DNA of 64,000 bases, from the NCBI RefSeq assembly GCF_033568475.1, contig NW_027331831.1, positions 9,114,001-9,178,000 of the forward strand, read 5' to 3'. This document shows, in pieces, positions 57,881 to 64,000 of the stretch; position 1 is the stretch's first letter, and each line of letters starts with the position of its first letter. The translations under genes and the position numbers were made by a program. Below the pieces are notes generated by a model. That model worked only from the letters and a program-made list of their open reading frames with translations, was not told the origin of the DNA and searched no databases. Source of the DNA: Henckelia pumila. Taxonomy: Eukaryota > Streptophyta > Magnoliopsida > Lamiales > Gesneriaceae.

Positions 57881-59781
57881 TGCTTGCAGCAGCCTTATCA
57901 GTACTCCCTCTTTCCTCAACTTTTTATCTGCTTCTCATTAATCATTTCATTTTAATTCGTTTATGGCCCTACAATTAAAGACTATTTTTAAGTTACTTAA
58001 ATTAATATGGAGTATTAATTAAAAATATAGGGATGATTCTTTTATAACTTCATTTATAATTATAAAAAATGTTTTTATTATGTTACGGTTCCGTTTGAAC
58101 ATGTACTTATAAAATATTTTTATAAAATTATTTTTAAAAAACTTTTTATAAAATGTTTTAAAAATTGTTTTAAAAATAAATATGTGTTTGTACAACTATT
58201 CTATAAAAATATTTTAATATTTCGAAAGTAATTTTGTTTATTTTTGTTTTTCATAGTTTCATTCTAAAAACATTTAAAAACACATCTCAAGTGTTCTTCA
58301 AAATTATACTTGAAAAACACTTTTTAAAAAATATTTTTCAAAAACATTTAAAAAAAGTTTATCCAAACATATTCTTTAAGTTTTTTTACATTTATAAAAC
58401 AATAATAAAAATATTTTTAAAGTACACAATCTAAATGGAACTCTAGTTTTGTTTTTATTATTTATCAGCCGTTAAAAATAAATAAAGACAATATCAAAGA
58501 CTACAAATCTACAATGCACCAATTCCATGGAGCATTGAATATCCCATGGTATTGCTCCACGTTCGAGATAGGTTTTTTTTTTTTTTTTTGAGTAAAACGT
58601 TCGAGATAGTTTAGGTATGGATCAAAGGGAAATAAATACTTTTAATCATACAAGTTACTTTTTGATAAATGATTTCAAGTATATTTTTTGTGTTTTAGAG
58701 AAATAATGTCATAAAAATTAAGAATTTATATATATAGTGTTTCATGTTAATTATGCTTTATTTATAATAATGTATAAATAATTAAAATATGAATTTAAAA
58801 TTTGATAAATTGTTGCATTATTAACGGGATTTTAACGTGTATAAAAACATACACATGCATTTCGATTTCATCCTTTAGATTATATATATGTCACAAGTCT
58901 TAATCGAAAATGTTATTTTTAATAAATAAAGAATAATAAAATCTTAAAGCGGTGAACAGTAGTTTTAATTTTCAAGAAACCAAAACAAAACAACTCTGAA
59001 CTTACAGAATCAAAGGCCGCCAGTACGTACGTACCATGCATGATATCGTTTCTGTTCCGTCATTCAACAAAAAGGATAACAAAACTGCAACAAGACGTGA
59101 TTTCAAGCAGCAAACAACAATCACGCATTGTTAACAATAAAATATATCCGCAACACGACGGGGTTATATCAAAACATACCCATGCATTTCGATTTCTTCA
59201 GTACAATTAATTCAACGACTCTTCTTGATCGAAAAAAAAAAAAAAACTTTTAATCGGTGAACAGTAGTTTTAATTTTCAAAGAAACCAAAACAACTCTTA
59301 ACATCATGATATCGTTTCTGTTCCGTCAATGTTCAACAATCTAAAGATAACAAACTGCCACAAGATATGCTTTCAAGCAGCAAACAGTCTAGTAATCTCG
59401 CATCCCCATCACATTCAACCATTTGATTTGATTTGATTTGATCAAAACTAGCTACACTAGCAATCACCATTCCTGCGTACCCAATCAAAAAGTAACTAAA
59501 AAGAGATCAATAATAGAAAAGAAAAAAAAAATTTTGTGGAAAAACGAAACCTGAATCTCAAAGACGAAACTACTCCGGAGGAACAAGACTAGCAACGATT
59601 CGGCATATGAATGTAACGACGAAAACCACCAGAAAGTCTGTTCCAAATCCACCCTTCCCAACCCAATTTTGCACGAACAGGTAGCAGCACATCGTACAGC
59701 TAGGTCATCCTCACATTAATCGCAAAATATTTACGCATAAAACGCTTCAGCAGCAGGAGCGGCTCCGAATCAGGGATCCGC
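57881..59781. other. Upstream of CSK; tandem-duplicated intergenic DNA
   Basis: 58085-58370 is an element-like stretch with CCGTTTGAACATGTACTT at its left and AAGTTTATCCAAACA at its right, related to the fragment at 1318-1425. 58840-59400 contains a local direct duplication. No gene. Confidence 0.5.
58840..59400 (+). repeat. Local direct duplication, two copies about 270-330 bp apart
   Basis: Shared in order: CATGCATTTCGATTTC (58854 and 59181), CGGTGAACAGTAGTTTTAAT, GATATCGTTTCTGTTCCGTC, and TTTCAAGCAGCAAACA (59101 and 59371). The offset shrinks from 327 to 270 bp, so indels accumulated after duplication. Confidence 0.8.
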
Positions 59782-60042
59782 TCACGCTCTGGTGAAAAAA
59801 AAAGAACAAAGCACCTCCTCGAGAGCCCAAGCAGATTGCAGTAGGATGACGCCCTGGATCACCGTGAGCAATTTCGAGTAAGGAATTCCGCCACGGTTCT
59901 GATCTTCGTAATATTCTGCCTTCTCGATAGCAACGAAGATCGGACTGTGAACAAGAAAGCATACGACGGCTATTGCAACGAAGAACTCTCGGTAGAAGCT
60001 CACTCTGTCCATCGGCGGCCGGAGATTTAGGGGATTTGCCAT
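59782..60042 (-). CDS. Small protein with two hydrophobic segments
   Basis: 86 residues. N-terminus MANPLNLRPPMDRVSFYREF, then a hydrophobic segment (about 21-39, FFVAIAVVCFLVHSPIFVAI), a polar loop with YEDQNRGGIPYSKL (about 44-58), and a second hydrophobic stretch (about 59-72). GC-balanced, codon-like sequence in AT-rich surroundings supports a real gene. I do not recognise the family with confidence. In Arabidopsis a small predicted mitochondrial protein gene lies on this side of CSK (At1g67785, from memory), and a small inner-membrane or complex I-associated protein would fit the shape; this is a guess. The 3' end may be altered by an unseen intron. Confidence 0.5.
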   Translation of the reverse strand: MANPLNLRPPMDRVSFYREFFVAIAVVCFLVHSPIFVAIEKAEYYEDQNRGGIPYSKLLTVIQGVILLQSAWALEEVLCSFFFTRA

Positions 60043-60456
60043 TTGCGGCGGAACGGGAGGAGAAATATTGGAATGTTCCAGATGGTTTAATGTTATGGGG
60101 TAGTTTCCATATTATATTCGGTCCCGAAAGTTTTTATTATTTTCAAATTAGTCCAGATAGTTTTCATTTATTTAATATCAATCTGGTCACGAAATTATGA
60201 GCTACTACAAATTTCCCCGAATTAAAGTTTTTTTTTTTTTTTTTGCATTTTATTTATGTTACATGGATAACACTAAATCAATTTATGTTTATTTTTTTAA
60301 TACACCAATATATATTACATATCAATTTGATAGATATCTCTAAATTTTAAAATAAGTAACAATTATATATACACCGTTTTGGAAGGTAAGTTAGATGCTA
60401 CATATACCCCATTGGGCATTTAACTCTGCAAATATTTCTAATAGTTTCGTCTCCTT
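60043..60456. other. Upstream region of the small two-helix protein
   Basis: Includes a poly-T run at about 60228-60244 and a GC-poor flank. No other gene. Confidence 0.4.
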
Positions 60457-60459
60457 TTA

Positions 60460-61104
60460 GAGCATCCCTAAGGGGCGATCAAGTTGGGCGGTCAAGTCCA
60501 ACTTGATCGCCCCTTTTTTTCCTCAAACCTCAAGGGGCTCCGCGCGATCAAGAACTCTCATTTTTTTTATGCGGGGCCCACCACTATTGTTTGTCTTTTT
60601 TTTTTAATTTTTTTTCACGCGGGGCCCACCATTATTTTTTAAAAATAAATGAAATAAATTGTAAAAAAATCAAAAAATTTAAGAATAATTAATAAAAATA
60701 TTTAAAAAGGTCAACGACTATATTTTTTTAAATTTACTTTTGTCAAGTTTAATTCATGTGTATTTTTTTTCATGTTTGTTTTTTTATTTTGGAATATTAT
60801 GTATGCTTTTAAAATTATTTTTTATGTTTTAAAAAATATTTTTTTTATTTTTTTATATTTATGTGCATTTTTAATGTAATTTTAAATTTAATTAAGTTTA
60901 TTTTTGATTGGTTATAAATTTGTGTATTTTATTATGTTTTAAAAATATTATTTAATATATTAAAAAATTAATATTTCAACATCACCATTACAACATCACC
61001 ACACCATTGTAAAAACACACAATGAAGTTATCAACGCTGACATCATCATGCGATCAAGTTGTCAACTTGACCACACCAACTTCCTCACATCCTTGTACAT
61101 GCTC
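60460..61104. mobile_element. Harbinger-type MITE (645 bp) with terminal hairpins
   Basis: Ends GAGCATCCC and GTACATGCTC are inverted at GAGCAT; weaker inverted similarity extends about 55 bp (AAGTTGG, GGTCAAGT, CAACTTGATCG on both sides). Flanks are TTA on each side (60457-60459 and 61105-61107). A perfect 16-bp-arm hairpin GGGGCGATCAAGTTGG / CCAACTTGATCGCCCC lies at 60472-60513. GCGGGGCCCACCA occurs twice inside. Confidence 0.7.
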
Positions 61105-61107
61105 TTA

Positions 61108-62490
61108 GGTTCCAATAACTGATCATTTGTTTTCGGTTGCAGTTTTGTTTCTTCTTGAAATATTATTTGGTTTTTTGAATGATAAAAAAAAAAAAGGATT
61201 TCATGTAGCTTCGTTCTTGATTCTTTATATTGGTTTTGATTTCTTTGTTTTTGAAGCCTGCTGTTCTTGGATTAATAAGACTACTTTTTCTAATTATATG
61301 CATTTGTTTCACTTAATTAGATGGAGCTAGCTAGCTAAACCTTTAATTAATAACAAAAAAAGAAAGGAAAATTAAAAGATTGCATGTAGATATATAGAGA
61401 ATTTAATCAAAATTTGATTAACAAAGTTTCACATGTTTAGATGGAGCTAGTACAATTGTCCAACAAAAATGACTTGATTTCTTTTGACAAAGTTTTTTTG
61501 GGTCCAGTGCAATTTCTCTATTATAGATATCTTGCTTAATATCTATGTTATATAGAGCCATTATTTTTAACTGCTGATAATTAATACACAGAATACCTAT
61601 ATAATAAAATGATATTTTTAATAATAATCACAACTAATTATAAACAATTTTGTATAAAAAAATCATCCCTAATATTATTTTATTTTAATTGGTGAAGCTT
61701 ATAAAGATAAAATTATGATTAAATATATCATAACTTAATTCACAACAAAACCTAAATTATTAGATAGATTAATAATTTTATATGACCCTATATTTTCTTA
61801 ATCATTAGATGTTTTCTTATTTACTAAAATGACATCAACTTTGTGACGTTTAATGTATTTAATTTACGAAAATGTAACTCAATAACTCACCTGTAAAATT
61901 AATGTAGAATTTGTGTTTGAGTGATTATTTATTTACAAAAATATTATATATTTTTATTTTTTAAATTAAATTTAACAATTTATTTTTTCTTAAAATATAA
62001 GGATTTTACCAAACCCGCAACGCATACACGAGAATATTATTACATATAATAAAATTTTAAATCATTAAACGACAGAAACAAGACATAAATTTGAATTGTC
62101 CAATTGAAATGTTTTAAATTTTTTTGGTAAAGTTTTGGGTGGAGTTCAACTTCTCTATTAATTTTAACGGTTGATATTTCACAAAATAACTACATAATAA
62201 ACAGAACATTGTGAATAATCATAACTAATTATAAATGACGGATATTGATTCAAATATATATATAAATGACGTATAACAAAAATTAATATTCATAATTTTG
62301 GTAAATATAATTTATTTATTTAATTTCAAAAATATTGTTTAATGTCTTCCAAAAAACGGTTCGTTTCAACCTAACTTTCCAGGCATTATCCCATGATAGA
62401 TCTAAGGGTCATCATTTATCAATATATGCGGGATCCAGTAAAAAATAATGGACCCCACATTTATTGATAAATGTCACACTTTCGAGATAT
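61108..62490. other. AT-rich intergenic, nothing recognised
   Basis: Two GATGGAGCTAG repeats (61320 and 61440) and similar AT-rich stretches suggest local duplication (61380 to 62170 resembles itself weakly). No gene. Confidence 0.4.
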
Positions 62491-62498
62491 ATTATTAG

Positions 62499-63071
62499 CA
62501 AGGTTCTAAAAAACGTGAAGCGTGTCGAAGCGCGAGAGCCAAACTTCAAACTTTTTAAGCTTAAGCGCGATTACTACGAGCTTAAGCGTACGCTTAAACG
62601 TAAAAAAATATTTTTAATTTAAACTATAATTTTAGTCATCTAAAACACATTACTGAGTAAATAATGAATAAATATAATATGTTCAAGTGTAATGCATTAA
62701 TTATTTGTGAGATTGTAATTCAATTTATTTCATAATTCATTTCATATCTTGTGTCATCGAACATAAATTAAATTAATTGATTTAATTTAAAACATTAGTT
62801 GTAAAATCCCTCAATATGTACTGCATTCACATCATCGCTACACTTAACCATACAATATTGTACATTTATAACATTGCTAACAATCACTCACTAATAAATC
62901 ACTAATTTATGATATATTTTCGTCTTATTAATAAATTTTGATTTTTAGAAAAGTCGGGTCAACTTATGTCTGACCTCTTTTTTACTGATTTTGGCCAAAC
63001 CGAAGCATTTTTGTGAAGATTCAAGCTTAAGCGAAATTAAACGAGGCTTAATCAAGCTTTTTAGAACATTG
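62499..63071. mobile_element. hAT-type MITE (573 bp)
   Basis: Ends CAAGGTTCTAAAAAACGTGAAGC and the inverse CAATGTTCTAAAAAGCTTGA, flanked by a perfect 8-bp duplication ATTATTAG (62491-62498 and 63072-63079). The left arm has repeated GCTTAAGCG-type units, echoed at the right (CAAGCTTAAGCGAAATTAAA). Confidence 0.88.
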
Positions 63072-63079
63072 ATTATTAG

Positions 63080-64000
63080 GCATGGATCAAAGTGAAAATA
63101 CAAGAGAATACGTTGGTAAAATTTCATTTTTGAAAAATAATCATCCCAAGTGTATTTGAGTCTATTAAATGCACATTAGAAAATCATATTTTTTTAAAAA
63201 AGAATAGTTAACCCAAATTATTTTCTAGCTATCTTTAGATATTAAACTTCCACGAGATTTAATTGTAACAGGTGGTGCAAAGTGCAATGATGACGTAAAA
63301 CGAAATTTAATGTTTTTTTTTGTGCGTGGATCAAATAAGATTTTCGTGACAATTGAGTCTTGAGCTCGAGACTTTGTTTTATACTCAAGATTTAATGTCA
63401 GATGAGCTACATATCATCGACCAATATTAATGTATTTTTTTTAAGAAGGGATTCGTCAATTGTTATTATTTGAAAGAACTCGTGTCGAAATTTTTTATTT
63501 ACTCTCTTTGTAGTTTGTACGCATGCAAATTTTTCTATAGTTAAAATAATTATTTATACGTACGATACTTTTCTTAGTTTCTAATTAATAATTTTCAGAT
63601 TTTTTTGTCAATTAAATGTGATATATCAAAAAAATTAAATATATAAATAAAGATAAATAAACAATTTCAATAATTCAAAATTATGTTAGGATGGAAGAAT
63701 TTTAAATATATTTTTATTTTTTAAAGAAAGAGTTATTTTCACCAATCACCCCTGTGAAATATTAAAAATGTACACTTTTTCCCTGTGAAATTTTAATAGG
63801 CATCTTCAACCCTGACCTTTTAAAAAATTAGCACACTCGCCCCTTCAGATGAGTGATTGTTGCGCACGCGCCTCTCATGCGACTGGGCAAAAATTTTGAT
63901 ATTTTTTTGCACCAAATACCCTTGTGAAATATTAAAAATGCATATTTGACCCCTGTGAAAATAATTTTTAAATCTATTCAACTCATAATACACAATTTTT
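63080..64000. other. Intergenic with part of a larger repeat
   Basis: From 63741 the sequence contains CCCTGTGAAATATTAAAAATG-like units twice (about 63750 and 63920, 170 bp apart) with GC-richer sequence between them. It probably belongs to a transposable element continuing beyond the window. No gene. Confidence 0.4.

Noticed and set aside
57474-57955. Alternative frames over CSK exon 1
   Set aside because: Shadows caused by the GC-rich transit peptide region; the CSK frame starting at 57880 is collinear with known CSK.
1-64000. CRISPR arrays, bacterial operons, ribosomal RNA genes
   Set aside because: Nothing with regular spacer architecture or rRNA sequence; the window is plant nuclear DNA.

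Overview
This is a 64 kb piece of AT-rich nuclear DNA from a flowering plant. The host genes have plant-type introns and belong to land-plant families: an NPH3/BTB photoreceptor adaptor, a GT17 glycosyltransferase, a XERICO-like RING-H2 protein and chloroplast sensor kinase. The rest is dominated by plant transposons. A eudicot is near certain. A dispersed repeat with GAGACGGTCTCACG-like ends hints at an asterid such as Lamiales, but that is impression only.

Layout. Positions 1-2578 are repeat-rich intergenic DNA. Positions 2579-9575 hold a 5'-truncated CACTA transposon. It keeps part of its transposase, its palindromic subterminal repeats and its 3' terminus, and a 2.3 kb solo LTR with a perfect 5-bp target duplication is nested in it. 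Positions 10533-21780 are a complete, young Copia-type LTR retrotransposon of Sirevirus (SIRE/Maximus) character. Its two LTRs are about 1.33 kb each and differ at roughly 10 positions by eye. It has an initiator-Met primer site, gag, pol, a long third ORF downstream of pol with its own promoter-like block, a polypurine tract, and a TATAA target duplication.

Host genes lie from 25.4 kb onward: a small CLC-motif protein (25430-25690, +), an NPH3 family gene (26547-28773, -), a GT17 glycosyltransferase (45218-46847, +), an unknown small protein (50428-50763, +), a RING-H2 protein (51708-52106, -), chloroplast sensor kinase CSK (53358-57880, -, nine exons) and a small two-helix protein (59782-60042, -). 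From memory this order and content match a segment of Arabidopsis chromosome 1 (about At1g67840 to At1g67910), so it appears to be conserved microsynteny inflated by transposons.

Between these genes lie many non-autonomous elements whose ends can be set by terminal inverted repeats and target duplications: five hAT-type, one Mutator-type 124-bp hairpin, one Harbinger-type, one probable hAT-type element about 0.2 kb upstream of the RING gene, and a tRNA-derived SINE. A CSK intron holds about 0.7 kb of DNA that looks organellar (probably mitochondrial) and carries an open 147-codon frame.

The most unusual signals are: an octamer CGGTCGAG/CTCGACCG strongly over-represented in both orientations across the whole Copia element, coding and LTR alike; the bZIP-site plus TATA block just before its third ORF; a required GC-AG intron in CSK; and the organelle-like insert in the same gene. 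Exon models were built by hand from splice signals and frame, and no database search was possible.
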